This document shows, piece by piece, positions 17,967 through 27,770 of a stretch of DNA of 64,000 bases (within the stretch, counting starts at the first letter, position 1; every line of letters begins with the position of its first letter). The notes below the pieces were generated by a model. It was not told the DNA's origin, made no database searches, and saw only the letters and a list, made by a program, of their open reading frames with translations. A program made the translations under genes and the position numbers. The stretch comes from Parachlamydiaceae bacterium (GTDB lineage Bacteria > Chlamydiota > Chlamydiia > Chlamydiales > Parachlamydiaceae): contig JASBUW010000164.1 of assembly GCA_030147755.1 (NCBI GenBank), positions 23,588-87,587 of the forward strand, given 5' to 3'.

Positions 17967-18459
17967 GTTTAAATACCTTGTTAACAAATAATTCTCTTAT
18001 TTCTTGATAAATATGTTCCACGTGAAAATCTTTTAAATGCTTGTTATTTTTGAGCATTTCAGAAATAAATTTGGCTTGTAAGGCCTTTTGAAAAATCAAA
18101 GTAGAAAAAACAGTATAAAAGATGGAGATAAAGGCCACGCCAAAGCCTCTTTGAAAATATAACAGGCAAAATCCAGCTATCATCAAAGCTAAAAAATCCA
18201 CAACAATGAAGGCATTGAAAAAAGAAGTAAATTTTTTAAGCGAGACGCCGCAAAGGCTATTTTCTAATTGAGTCGTATCTAGTACATAGTAACGCACAAC
18301 GCACCCCATAAACCAAAACGTAAAAAGCGCGGTTAGATTGAGAAAAACAAAAGGGGCTGCATCTAAATCCACTAAGGATAGAGTCAAAATGACACCTAAT
18401 CCCAGCAAATAAAGTAAAAGAGCCAAAGGCTTATACATGAAAAAAAGGATAGGCAACAT
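17959..18459 (-). CDS. Membrane protein of 166 residues, downstream of traD
   Basis: Four hydrophobic segments (about 5-28, 33-52, 80-100 and 104-125), then a charged cytoplasmic tail ending KVFKHE. It starts one base after the stop of traD and its own stop overlaps the next start, so it belongs to the tra operon. It does not match the conserved F-type Tra proteins I know. Possible roles are entry exclusion, pilin processing or stabilising the coupling protein; the sequence does not decide. Confidence 0.7.
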   Translation of the reverse strand: MLPILFFMYKPLALLLYLLGLGVILTLSLVDLDAAPFVFLNLTALFTFWFMGCVVRYYVLDTTQLENSLCGVSLKKFTSFFNAFIVVDFLALMIAGFCLLYFQRGFGVAFISIFYTVFSTLIFQKALQAKFISEMLKNNKHLKDFHVEHIYQEIRELFVNKVFKHE

Positions 18460-18460
18460 A

Positions 18461-20143
18461 TCAACTCCTTGATGTCATAATTTTTAACTTAATTTGAGTA
18501 ATGGGCATTTGCCCGGCCAAGCGTACAAAAGCGTGATTTTTCTTTAAAAACTGGATCGCAGTGGCTGTGATCAAAGGTTGGTGGCGTGTTTGCAAAGTTA
18601 AATTGACACCATCTCGTACATCGTTGGCTCCATAAGAAAGCCCTTTTTGAAATTCTTTAATTTCACGTTCTCCAAAGGCTTTAGAAATTTTGGCTGCAAT
18701 TTCCGGATCTTGCTCCGCAAAGACAATTTTAGTAGCACAGTTGCCTAAAATCGTGCGGGTAACTTCGGGTCCATAAATAGATTCAAGCTGAGCTGGACTC
18801 TGAAGAGCTAATAAAGCACACCCTCCATACTTGCGGCTTTCCGTTAAAAAGCTTTCTAAATCTTTCAAACGATGGAGAGTGGGAAGCTCATCGATGATAA
18901 ACCATAAGCGACGTTGTAGATCAAGAGGTAAAGCCAGTAAACTGCGCATAGCAACGGAAAACCAACAAGAGAGAAGGGAATTTAAAGCTGAACGTTGATT
19001 GGGCTTACAAGCAAGAAAAAGCCAACTACCTTCTACCCCTGATTTCACCCATTCACGAATGGAAAAGGGAGAAGCTGTCTGATGCAAAAATTCTAAGCAG
19101 CTTAAAAAAGAAGCTGCGACTGAGCGTACAGAACCCGCTGTTCTTTCTGAATTTAAATCTACATGTGAAGCCGCTTTAGTTCCCTGTACGAAGGCCGCTA
19201 CTTTGGATAAAGGCTCGAACAAGAGCCATTGTTTAAGCTCACTCAGTTGCTGTGTCTGTGCAAGTTTGAGTAAGATCGAGCTAAAAAGTGAACGTGCGGC
19301 TGTGTGCCAATATTGATCCTGATTAGAATAGCTCAAGGGAATAAAGCTTTCGGCTAAAGCTTCATAGTCGAACTTATCTTGGCATTCACACCAGGGATGC
19401 CAAGAAGCGCCTCTTTCATCAAAAGGATTTAAAATGATATCGCGCTCTTTTTGATAATACCGCTCAATAAAGGCGCCCGTTGTATCAATGATGACGGCTC
19501 TTTGTTCTTGCGAGCGAATTTGCGGTAGCAGATGATGGAAACAATTCGTCTTCCCACTGCCTGTTCCACCAGTCACTAAAATATGTTGCGTCTCTGTACC
19601 TTTGACAAGCGAAATTTTTCCAAGACGCAAAAAAGAGGCTTTTCTCGTCAGCTTAAGTTGCCAGCCAATCTTCCATGCTGCCTTCATTTCCTGACCTGCT
19701 ATATGCTGCTTTTTTGCAGATCTTCTCCCACGTACAAAGAAAAAAGCAAAAATGACTCCTAAAGCACCAAGGGCTAAATAACCCGTTTGTTGCACATAAT
19801 GCCAAGCGGAGAGCTCTAAATAATCGGCATAGGGTTGGGTATACAGTAAAACATGCGCTGTGGGAATGAGTTCATGGGGATGAGGTTTGTGCCCTGTCAA
19901 TTTCCACCAGCTCTCACTTCCCATTTCTATTTTTTCAATGGAAAAAGCAGAAGCAGTATAAGCCTTGGCATAATGCCAGGTATTTTCATAAAGCTCCTTT
20001 GGCAAACTACTCATACACCAGATGAAGAGAGACAACCAAACCAGAAAAGCAAGAAAGAAAGCGATACGAAACACTTGTTTTAGCATGCGTAAGCTATGAG
20101 TGGCGAGTTGACCGCCTTCGGTAATAGTATGCATCATACTCAT
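18461..20143 (-). CDS. traD: Type IV coupling protein TraD
   Basis: 560 residues from the ATG at 20143, which follows GGAGGAA; an upstream in-frame ATG at 20164 has weaker support. Two membrane helices (about 25-45 and 115-135 of the mature frame) are followed by Walker A GGTGSGKTN near residue 195, a nucleotide-binding-site glutamine/arginine region and Walker B LWFIIDELPTLHRLKD. This is the TraD/TraG/VirD4 family: a hexameric ATPase that brings the relaxase-DNA complex to the transfer channel. It is shorter than F TraD (~717) and lacks the long acidic tail that in F binds TraM. It overlaps the end of traG. Confidence 0.93.
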   Translation of the reverse strand: MSMMHTITEGGQLATHSLRMLKQVFRIAFFLAFLVWLSLFIWCMSSLPKELYENTWHYAKAYTASAFSIEKIEMGSESWWKLTGHKPHPHELIPTAHVLLYTQPYADYLELSAWHYVQQTGYLALGALGVIFAFFFVRGRRSAKKQHIAGQEMKAAWKIGWQLKLTRKASFLRLGKISLVKGTETQHILVTGGTGSGKTNCFHHLLPQIRSQEQRAVIIDTTGAFIERYYQKERDIILNPFDERGASWHPWCECQDKFDYEALAESFIPLSYSNQDQYWHTAARSLFSSILLKLAQTQQLSELKQWLLFEPLSKVAAFVQGTKAASHVDLNSERTAGSVRSVAASFLSCLEFLHQTASPFSIREWVKSGVEGSWLFLACKPNQRSALNSLLSCWFSVAMRSLLALPLDLQRRLWFIIDELPTLHRLKDLESFLTESRKYGGCALLALQSPAQLESIYGPEVTRTILGNCATKIVFAEQDPEIAAKISKAFGEREIKEFQKGLSYGANDVRDGVNLTLQTRHQPLITATAIQFLKKNHAFVRLAGQMPITQIKLKIMTSRS

Positions 20144-20148
20144 CTGCT

Positions 20149-22902
20149 CTATTCCTCCATCCATAAAGACGCTTCGCTCACTTGATAGCGATTGCTTAAC
20201 GTTGTACTTTTATCAGGTCCTTTCCACGCTCTATCTGCCAGGTATTTTTCATTCTCGCTCTCAAATCGATGCCTGCTATTGTCGCGAAAGTTAGCTAACC
20301 TTTCTTGTGTTTCCCCCGTGCGATTAAGATAATGTTCTTTCTCTTGTGAATAAGCATGTTCAACGGTTTGAGACTTAAATTTTAATCCACTCCCAGATTC
20401 TCTTGCTTGCTGCTCTTGCACAGTCTCAATCACTTGATGCCCTTTTGTTAAGACTTGATCACGAATATGGGCTCGACCCCCTTGAAATTCTGCTTGCATG
20501 TGCCCCGTTCTATCTAAAGCTGGGATATCTTGATGAGGGAGAATAGAGTGGATAAATTGCTGCACAAGGGGCTGTACTTCTTCTGGTTGATCATGTGATA
20601 AGATGTCTTGGACTTGACTATAACCACCTGGCACTTGGCCGCTGGCCCATTTCATAAAATCATCATTGAGAGAGCGTTTAATGCCATGAGCATTTTGCTC
20701 AAACCAAGACGCATTTTCTGAAATTTGATCTAATCGACTCTGAGCCTGGGCATAGGCAAATTGTTGGTTATGCAGCTGATCATGTGCATCCAAATAAGCC
20801 CAGCTTTGACGGGTTCCTTCATCATCTAAGGTATTAGTAGATTGTAAGCGGGCATAATCATGAACTTGCTGTAAGTTTTTTTGAAAACCCTCGCTTCCCG
20901 CGACATTTAAGGCAGAATTCATGACTTCATCTCTGGAAGCACCACATTGATAACTACCAGAACCTCCTAGTTTAGCTTCTAATGAAGCCACTTTCAGAAG
21001 AGAGCCTCCCATCCCCATTGACCCAGAAGCACTCGCTAGAATATCGAGGCTTTCTTTGGCGTTAAACCCATATTGTTTGCCCCAATTTTCAGCCACTGAC
21101 TGAAGATAATGAGCACTATTTTGAGTCGCATATCCTTCTCGACCTGAATAGCTATCATTAAAATTCTCTCCATGAGCCAAATGCGTAATATAATCGCTTG
21201 AAATGCGTGAGCTTGTCGCTAAGCTTTCCAAATAACTATCCGTGACACTATGTAATTGTGATTCAGCTGCTTGCTTTTGTGTTTGAAAACTTTGTCCAAT
21301 CGTTTCATCTAAACCCATTCCTGTTCTTAAAACAGATGAACTTTGAGTGACAATGGGCGATGCATCTCGACTATAAGTCGTTGACATATCTCCTTGATTA
21401 TCGACTAAATAACCAGAAGAAAGCGTGGGAGACAATTGTGTTTGAAAAGCGCTTGTATTACCAAAGGATGTTTGCCCAAAATTAGTATTGGCAAAAGAGT
21501 AATTGCCTGTTGCTTGCTCAGCAGCTGCCGCTCCCGCTGCCCCTTGAGCAGGTGCCATTAAAGAACCGGCTAATTGCACAAAAGAGGATAGCCCTCCTTG
21601 AAGTAAGACATAACTTAAAAAAGGAATGCTTAAACCTAAGAAACCCGCTATTCCAAATATTCCCTCATTTAAATTTTGCAAGCCCACACTGGTAAATAAA
21701 CTCAATCCTTCTTGACCTTTCGATAAACCCGTCCACCATCCCGCAAAATCTGAGCGCCCCGCAATGAGCATGATATAATTTAAAATCGTATAGAGGGGAG
21801 GCCATAATTGAATCCAAACTGTAAACCAAGCCCAATTGACAAGAGATTTAAGACCCCCTGGGAGTAAAGAAATGGGCAAAATGAAGATAAAAGCCGCATA
21901 AGTTAACGCTTCAATTACGATGCGCATATAGACAAGTCCCTTACCCACCATGGCTCCTGTAGTCAAAAAAGTCCAACGTTGCTGCTCATGAGCGCGTTTT
22001 TTAGCAAAATCTCCTTTACTTAAAGTGTCGGTTAAGACGTTAAGGGTGAGTTGTTGGCCTATCAGTTCTTGGCTGCTTTTTTGCAGTTTGGTTAAAGCTT
22101 GAAAAGTGAGAGGCAAGTGCTTACCAATTTCTAAAGCCGCATAATGCGCTTTTTCTTTCGCAAAATAAGGTTTCATTTTAATTAAGGCATCTTGGCATGT
22201 TTGATAACTACATTGCTTAGAATTTTCTTCTGCTTCAGGAGGACAATATCTAATCATACGCACTTGCGATGTGCGTTCTTCAAAAAATTGCCACAAGTCT
22301 GTTTCCTTCTTCACGTCGTCTAAGGTATAGCGTCCAAGCGCAATGTCATAGAGGACACATTGTTTAGCAAACAAACGCAAATTTTGTTCTAGATTGGCAT
22401 TGGTCAGTTGATAGCGCTGCATATCTAAAGCAGATTCTGAAGCAAAGATCATGCCAGTGGAATTGTAAGTGGGGTCATTGGGCATATGCATAACGTTTTC
22501 GATGCTTTGAGCGAGGAAATAGCCAATCGAACTCACAAGTTCAGCAAATTTACCTAAAAGAAGAGGAACATGGCTCACTGTATAAGCAGAAGCTTTATGC
22601 TGACCGTCCATTTCTACTCGGGTTAAGACATCTTCAATATGCACTGTCGTGGTAGGAATCAGAAAAAGAGTGCCGATGACGAGTAAAGGAAAAAAATAAC
22701 GTATAAAGAATGTTTCATAACAAGGATTAAACAGGGCTTTAGCAATTGCATAAAACCCTCCAAACGATGCACAAATGACCATTAAAGGCCTCATTAGCCC
22801 TCCTTGACCCCCATTGAAGAGCATCGAGATGGCTTGAAAGATTTTTTGCAAAATCTCACCTCCTCCATAGGTCATAATAGATAGTTCAGCTAATAGTGTC
22901 AT
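20149..22902 (-). CDS. traG: Conjugal transfer protein TraG (pilus assembly / mating-pair stabilisation)
   Basis: 917 residues, close to F TraG (938), with AAGGAGAAAAG before the ATG. The N-terminal half has several membrane segments (about 35-55, 70-90, 330-355, 365-390 and 430-455) typical of TraG-N. The C-terminal half is polar, glutamine- and serine-rich and extends into the periplasm, as in the mating-pair stabilisation domain. F TraG is needed for pilus assembly and for stabilising mating pairs with TraN. It lies between traH and traD in the usual F order. Confidence 0.9.
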   Translation of the reverse strand: MTLLAELSIMTYGGGEILQKIFQAISMLFNGGQGGLMRPLMVICASFGGFYAIAKALFNPCYETFFIRYFFPLLVIGTLFLIPTTTVHIEDVLTRVEMDGQHKASAYTVSHVPLLLGKFAELVSSIGYFLAQSIENVMHMPNDPTYNSTGMIFASESALDMQRYQLTNANLEQNLRLFAKQCVLYDIALGRYTLDDVKKETDLWQFFEERTSQVRMIRYCPPEAEENSKQCSYQTCQDALIKMKPYFAKEKAHYAALEIGKHLPLTFQALTKLQKSSQELIGQQLTLNVLTDTLSKGDFAKKRAHEQQRWTFLTTGAMVGKGLVYMRIVIEALTYAAFIFILPISLLPGGLKSLVNWAWFTVWIQLWPPLYTILNYIMLIAGRSDFAGWWTGLSKGQEGLSLFTSVGLQNLNEGIFGIAGFLGLSIPFLSYVLLQGGLSSFVQLAGSLMAPAQGAAGAAAAEQATGNYSFANTNFGQTSFGNTSAFQTQLSPTLSSGYLVDNQGDMSTTYSRDASPIVTQSSSVLRTGMGLDETIGQSFQTQKQAAESQLHSVTDSYLESLATSSRISSDYITHLAHGENFNDSYSGREGYATQNSAHYLQSVAENWGKQYGFNAKESLDILASASGSMGMGGSLLKVASLEAKLGGSGSYQCGASRDEVMNSALNVAGSEGFQKNLQQVHDYARLQSTNTLDDEGTRQSWAYLDAHDQLHNQQFAYAQAQSRLDQISENASWFEQNAHGIKRSLNDDFMKWASGQVPGGYSQVQDILSHDQPEEVQPLVQQFIHSILPHQDIPALDRTGHMQAEFQGGRAHIRDQVLTKGHQVIETVQEQQARESGSGLKFKSQTVEHAYSQEKEHYLNRTGETQERLANFRDNSRHRFESENEKYLADRAWKGPDKSTTLSNRYQVSEASLWMEE

Positions 22903-22911
22903 CTTTTCTCC

Positions 22912-24285
22912 TTACAACACAATTTCAGAGGCAATATGTTCTTCTAAACGATCCATTTTCAACATCAATTGATGCTCTCTTTCCATTTGTTGTGAAACTC
23001 TCACTTCGTAGTCGCGCACGGTCGCTTGTAGACGATCCAATTGCTCTAAATAATCACTCAAATTCACGTCATAGAGTTGACTATTTTGCAACTGCATGGC
23101 ACCAAAACGGACAATTTCAATGACTTCTCTTAACGTACTTAAGAAAAGGTCCATGGCGATAACTTCCGCTACTTGATAAAGATCAATGGGGCAAGCGCCT
23201 TTTTTGTAAGCAGTCAGGACATTGACAATGCGATAAACAGCAGGTTTCGTTTTAGAAAGAAAATCTTTTTCAGTTTCATCTAAAGGGATATCCGCGAGAA
23301 TTTTGTTTTGCATATCGATCAAAATTTTTTGAATTTTACCTAGCCAAGATTCCTGAGAAGCAATAGTGATGACTTCTGAAACCAGGTTTAAGCAATGAGT
23401 ATCTTTTGAATCAGCACATGCATACTTAGTCGTCGATCCCCCTTCAATGAGCGCATGTAAAAACGTTTCATTATGCACTAAAGCGGGCCATGTCTCCAAC
23501 GTGAGTTGGGTTTGGTCTTTTCTAGAAATGATAGTGCCTGTCAAACTCATAAAGAGCTCAGCTAAAGGCTGATTTTTCGCTAAAAAAGAATTCTTTTGAA
23601 TGGCACTCCAGGCTAGATTATACTCTTCTTTGAGAACGTCCGCATATTGACTATCCGCTGCCCACGCATTCATCGTGCGTTCAAACTCGCTGTCTTTCGC
23701 ACATTGATGACGGGCAGCGATATAATCATTGAACGATCCTTTTTTCCCGGATAATGAACGACAAATTTGCTGTTTAGCTGCTGTTTTTTGAGGCCACACA
23801 GCCCCTACCAACTGGGTGGCTGTCTCGCAACTATTAATACCTATCGAGTTAATGGTATTAGACCATGTTTGGAGCTGCTTCATAATGTTGGAGACTTGCG
23901 GAGAAGTCGTTTCGAGTCCTAAAAGAAAGGCATAACCCATCGCATTACTGGCAATATTTTTTAAGGCTTGGATGAGCTGCTGCTCATTAATAAAAGAAAA
24001 ACCACCTTCAAAAATGTCAATGCCACCACAGCCTGCATCAAATTTGGGCAAAGTAACGGACACAAGCTGCGTATCGACAACCGGGCTTCTTGTCATGACG
24101 CCACCACCCGTTAAGTAGCCCGCTCGTTGGCCATTATACACTTCTGCTGCATCCACATGCACAGACGTTCCTAAGTGATTGAAAAATTGGTTAAGGTCTT
24201 TTTGCAAATGAGTGGAATCGGCTTGAAGATAAGCTGTCACAAAAAGAGAGAGGGTTAAGCAGGAGCAAAAGAGATGCTTAGGCAT
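22912..24285 (-). CDS. traH: Conjugal transfer protein TraH
   Basis: 457 residues. I used the ATG at 24285 after AAGGAAAA; it follows the traF stop directly and gives a normal signal peptide (LFCSCLTLSLFVTAYLQA). A longer frame from 24375 would overlap traF by about 90 bases. The typical TraH opening is present (DLNQFFNHLG....... VYNGQRAGYLTGGG), followed by 'CGGIDIFEGGFSFINEQQL' and a C-terminal coiled coil (about 400-457). F TraH is a periplasmic outer-membrane-associated protein required for pilus extension. Several cysteines are likely oxidised. Confidence 0.93.
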   Translation of the reverse strand: MPKHLFCSCLTLSLFVTAYLQADSTHLQKDLNQFFNHLGTSVHVDAAEVYNGQRAGYLTGGGVMTRSPVVDTQLVSVTLPKFDAGCGGIDIFEGGFSFINEQQLIQALKNIASNAMGYAFLLGLETTSPQVSNIMKQLQTWSNTINSIGINSCETATQLVGAVWPQKTAAKQQICRSLSGKKGSFNDYIAARHQCAKDSEFERTMNAWAADSQYADVLKEEYNLAWSAIQKNSFLAKNQPLAELFMSLTGTIISRKDQTQLTLETWPALVHNETFLHALIEGGSTTKYACADSKDTHCLNLVSEVITIASQESWLGKIQKILIDMQNKILADIPLDETEKDFLSKTKPAVYRIVNVLTAYKKGACPIDLYQVAEVIAMDLFLSTLREVIEIVRFGAMQLQNSQLYDVNLSDYLEQLDRLQATVRDYEVRVSQQMEREHQLMLKMDRLEEHIASEIVL

Positions 24286-24286
24286 G

Positions 24287-25087
24287 TTATTTTTCCTTTT
24301 CTTGTGAGAATTGCAGCTCGATATTGCTTTCAATGCGATCAACAGATGAAAGACCAAAAGAAATGGGACGTACATCCTCTGTGGAGGGGTTAACTAAAAA
24401 AAGAGAAGGAAAAATTTCTACATTCAACTTTTGAATAGTGCCATTATCTAAATAATTATGACTAAAACCTTCTAATAAAATGCCATCCTTGGAAATCGCA
24501 AGGATTTGCCAGTTGTATTTGTGTGCAAACTCTTGTACGACAAGAGCAAAAGTTTGAGAAATTTGGCTTTGTCCTTCATAAAAGAAAAAAAGGCCATACT
24601 CTTGACTTAAGCGTTGCATAAGACGGACGCGTTCTTCTTGTTGCAGCTGCTTGACAAGCTGAATTCCATACTGCGACACGGGAAACTCAAGTGTCGTATC
24701 TAAGTGCGGTTTTTGGAGTAATATTTTTGCCCATAATTTGGAAAATAAAGCAGATTGCTCGACCCATTTCTGTTGTTCTTGCATATACAGACTAATGTTT
24801 TCTTCCGTGGGATAAAGAACAGCTTGTGCTAATTTTTCTTCTAACCCTTTTTTAATTTGTGCCGCTTGTTCTGCGGCAGAGAGAGAAGCCTCTTTTTCTG
24901 TAAGAATAGGAGTGGAGTCTAAAGGAGAAGAAAGAACAAGAGGGGAAGGCAGATTTTTTTTCTGTTTCTCACTATCTTCATACCAAGCCCACCCTTCCGC
25001 TTTGCGCTCTAACCAACCTGCCTGAAGAGATAAGGGATTTGAAATCAGCAAAAAGAGGAAGAAAATTCCAAGTATTCCTTGTCTCAT
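24287..25087 (-). CDS. traF: Conjugal transfer pilus assembly protein TraF (thioredoxin-fold)
   Basis: 266 residues with a signal peptide (ILGIFFLFLLISNPLSLQAGW). The family's GWxWY motif is present (EGWAWYEDS). The C-terminal ~150 residues form a thioredoxin-like domain (FFFYEGQSQISQTFALVVQ, then the VEIFPSLFLVNP cis-proline block), but the CxxC pair is absent, as in F TraF. Periplasmic; needed for F-pilus assembly with TraH and TraW. Its start overlaps the traN stop by ATGA, showing translational coupling. Confidence 0.92.
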   Translation of the reverse strand: MRQGILGIFFLFLLISNPLSLQAGWLERKAEGWAWYEDSEKQKKNLPSPLVLSSPLDSTPILTEKEASLSAAEQAAQIKKGLEEKLAQAVLYPTEENISLYMQEQQKWVEQSALFSKLWAKILLQKPHLDTTLEFPVSQYGIQLVKQLQQEERVRLMQRLSQEYGLFFFYEGQSQISQTFALVVQEFAHKYNWQILAISKDGILLEGFSHNYLDNGTIQKLNVEIFPSLFLVNPSTEDVRPISFGLSSVDRIESNIELQFSQEKEK

Positions 25088-26772
25088 ACCTTCTCCCTTT
25101 CTTTGATGTTTTCTTTTTCAATTTGCTCTTGCAAGCGCTGCTGGAAAGTTTGCATTTTGTCTTGAAAGTCATCAGGCAATTTTTGAGGCATCTGATCACA
25201 GAGTTCTTTTAGATCCATTTGCGTGAAGTCTAATTTAGCCAAAAGATCGAAAGAAAGCTCTCCACACTGAGGATGTTCAGGTGTGCCCCAACTCATTCCC
25301 AATTGTTTGCGTCCCTCTTCTTGAACAAGCCGTGCTAGTTTAGAGGGATAACAACAAAAGACATGTTCATCGCGGCTTTTCCAGAGCCCTAGTACTTTTT
25401 CCTCATAAGAGCCTACGTAGTGGCAAAGTCCTTGTTCACGTCTATCAGCTAAAGATACTTCATCTGCTGTGCATTTACTTAAACCCATTTGCTTCGCAAG
25501 TCCTGCGTAGCGAAAACAGCAGTCATACAGCAAATGATCAGCTACACTTTTGCTACACATGAACCGCTCACCCTGAAAAATTTCTAAAGTAGAAGCATCT
25601 AAACTTTCTGCTTTCTCAATTTCTTTTTTAGCTTCATCAAAAACAGCTAGTTTCGCGGCTACTTGTGCAAAAGAGCGATTAGGGGAGAAGCTTGCTTCTT
25701 GCATATATTCTTTAAAGCCATACAAATCATTGACATCTACACTCACAAATTGCTTATGCACCTCATCAAAACATTGGAAGGTAAATTCCCAAAGCGCACA
25801 GCCAAAAGGACTGTCTTGCAAACAACGTTGACTTATTTGGGTACAAAATTTAGATTTGAGTGCCTCGCACTCATGGGTAGAAGGAAATTGATAAAGAAAG
25901 GAAAGCCTTTCTTTCCAACACTGCTTAGCCATTTGTTTGCCATGGAGTGTTTTAGAAGCAGCATCTAAGCATACCTGCTCGATTAGAGTACAATCTGGGC
26001 CATTAGCTAGTGCCCACAGATCAGGATTATCGTAAACCCACCCTTCACCCACTTCTTGTGCTCTTTCTTCTTGAATAATTTTTTCTTCAAAGTGGTCACA
26101 ATTTGTCGCATTTACCTGATGCTTCCAAGTCACAAGTACGATATAAAAAGTAGGTTTAATCTGTAGTAAATCAATTTGATAAGTTAAAATTGTTTCGTCT
26201 TTCTCAAACTGACGGCGAAGTTTTTTGATAGACTTTTCAAAGTCTCCTTTTTTCTTGACCTGTTTGATTTCTTTATGTCCTAAACAGTTGGTTTCTTTAA
26301 TAGCAGGTGATTGTTGAAAGTGAACCTGCAAAGTTCGTTCAATAACCAACAAAAGTGGATCACCTGCCTGTTGACAGGTGTGTAAAGAGTAATCCTTCTT
26401 TTCATGATTCGTATGCTGCGCATTTACATTCGCTTGTTGATCCATTTCTTCTGATTGTTTTAAAAAGAGCTCGTTTTCTTGAAAGTGCTTATTGTCTCGT
26501 TCATTGCGTCTCACTTGTTCGCTTGTCAAAAATTGCACAATTTCAGAAGAGGCTTGAGCATTTTCTTCTAAAGCTTGTTTTGCTTCTTTAGCTTCAAAGG
26601 GTTTAGCATTTTCAGGTTGTAACTCTTTAGTTTGAATGCTTTTTGCCTGCTGTAAAGCCTGCGTGTTTTCATGTTTACCCATTGTTTGACCTTCTGTCTT
26701 TGCCCACTGCATGGGATTAGCCAAACATAAACTAGGAAGTATGAAAACCAGGCTTAAGCAGTAAGACTTCAT
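25084..26772 (-). CDS. traN: Mating-pair stabilisation protein TraN
   Basis: 562 residues with a signal peptide (LSLVFILPSLCLA) and GGAGG before the start. Residues about 20-125 are a charged helical region. From about 130 on it is rich in cysteines (more than 20) in the TraN pattern, for example 'CLGHKEI', 'CDHFEEK', 'CWKERLSF' and 'LYDCCFRYAGLAKQMGLSKC'. TraN is the outer-membrane adhesin that recognises the recipient envelope and depends on disulfide bonds. The plasmid carries dsbA-like and dsbB genes that could supply them. The last codons overlap traF. Confidence 0.92.
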   Translation of the reverse strand: MKSYCLSLVFILPSLCLANPMQWAKTEGQTMGKHENTQALQQAKSIQTKELQPENAKPFEAKEAKQALEENAQASSEIVQFLTSEQVRRNERDNKHFQENELFLKQSEEMDQQANVNAQHTNHEKKDYSLHTCQQAGDPLLLVIERTLQVHFQQSPAIKETNCLGHKEIKQVKKKGDFEKSIKKLRRQFEKDETILTYQIDLLQIKPTFYIVLVTWKHQVNATNCDHFEEKIIQEERAQEVGEGWVYDNPDLWALANGPDCTLIEQVCLDAASKTLHGKQMAKQCWKERLSFLYQFPSTHECEALKSKFCTQISQRCLQDSPFGCALWEFTFQCFDEVHKQFVSVDVNDLYGFKEYMQEASFSPNRSFAQVAAKLAVFDEAKKEIEKAESLDASTLEIFQGERFMCSKSVADHLLYDCCFRYAGLAKQMGLSKCTADEVSLADRREQGLCHYVGSYEEKVLGLWKSRDEHVFCCYPSKLARLVQEEGRKQLGMSWGTPEHPQCGELSFDLLAKLDFTQMDLKELCDQMPQKLPDDFQDKMQTFQQRLQEQIEKENIKEREKV

Positions 26773-27770
26773 TGTAGACCTCCTGCCGCCACAGCTGGTT
26801 TAACAGCATCTAAACAGCACTGCTTTTTAGTCCAAATGAGGTAAACGAAATCTTCTCCTTTAAAAGGAAAAGCTTTACCTGCTCCCCATAACACATCACT
26901 TTTACCAAGCGCTTGACAAGCTCCAGATGTTTGAGGAATGGGATAAATCATTTGCGTTTTGTATAAGCTTTTCTTGAAAATAGGGAGGAATTCAGCTTCG
27001 CAGTAGTTATTTTTCTCATAACCTTTGATAGCAAGCGTGCGATGGAGCTTAGCAATGACGCGCTGCAGTAAAAGAGCGCTTGCTTGCACAGCCCCTACGT
27101 GATGCGCAACAGTTCCTGTAAAAGGATAGAGCGATCCTTCACAGCCCGCACACCAAAAGAGTTCATCTAAAGGTTTATTAAAACTAGAAGCTGTACAATC
27201 TGCGATGCAAGCGAGTTGAGCAGCAGGATTCGCAAAAAAACCCGCTTCTGCATTAACAAGTAAAGCCCATTGGTCATCATTCCAAAGCGGATCTAACTCA
27301 CTCATATATACCATGTCAATTTCACCTTTTTCTAAGCAGATAAAATCGAGGAATAAACCTAGCATGCTAAAGAGAGGATAAGTGTACCAATGCACGTGAT
27401 AGAAACTTGCTTGTGTGGATGCATCTGTAAAACCAATTGAGCCGCGGTTTTTAATGGTTTCTTTCCCAACGGAAAGACCACCAAGTCCCATTAGTTTGTA
27501 AGCATGGCGTGTGACATCCACTAAACGCGTGGGTTCCCAAAAGGTGAGGGGAATGCCGACCTTAGGTGGTGTGCCGGCACAAGTACAAACTGTTTTGCGA
27601 TGTTGATTTAAGTCTTCATGGCCAGGCGTCACATTGATGCCACTGACAGTGATGGGAAAAAGGCATTCCCAACAAACATCAGTAAAAGGGTTGACCCATG
27701 TGCCTTCTTTAGCTTGTACACCTATCCACCAACAACTCAAAAAAATGAAAAATCCAATCTGCTTCCTCAT
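26769..27770 (-). CDS. traU: Conjugal transfer protein TraU
   Basis: 333 residues, signal peptide then the diagnostic TraU opening 'WVNPFTDVCWECLFPITVSG'. It is cysteine-rich, with further conserved blocks ('CTCAG.PPKVGIPLTFWEP.RLVDVTR', 'MVYMSELDPLWNDD', 'CAGCEGSLYPFTG'). The length equals F TraU (330). It is a periplasmic protein needed for DNA transfer and pilus assembly. Both ends overlap the neighbouring genes by 4 bases. Confidence 0.95.
   Translation of the reverse strand: MRKQIGFFIFLSCWWIGVQAKEGTWVNPFTDVCWECLFPITVSGINVTPGHEDLNQHRKTVCTCAGTPPKVGIPLTFWEPTRLVDVTRHAYKLMGLGGLSVGKETIKNRGSIGFTDASTQASFYHVHWYTYPLFSMLGLFLDFICLEKGEIDMVYMSELDPLWNDDQWALLVNAEAGFFANPAAQLACIADCTASSFNKPLDELFWCAGCEGSLYPFTGTVAHHVGAVQASALLLQRVIAKLHRTLAIKGYEKNNYCEAEFLPIFKKSLYKTQMIYPIPQTSGACQALGKSDVLWGAGKAFPFKGEDFVYLIWTKKQCCLDAVKPAVAAGGLQ

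Noticed and set aside
24286..24375. Longer traH start
   Set aside because: It would overlap traF by about 90 bases; the inner ATG has a ribosome-binding site and a proper signal peptide.
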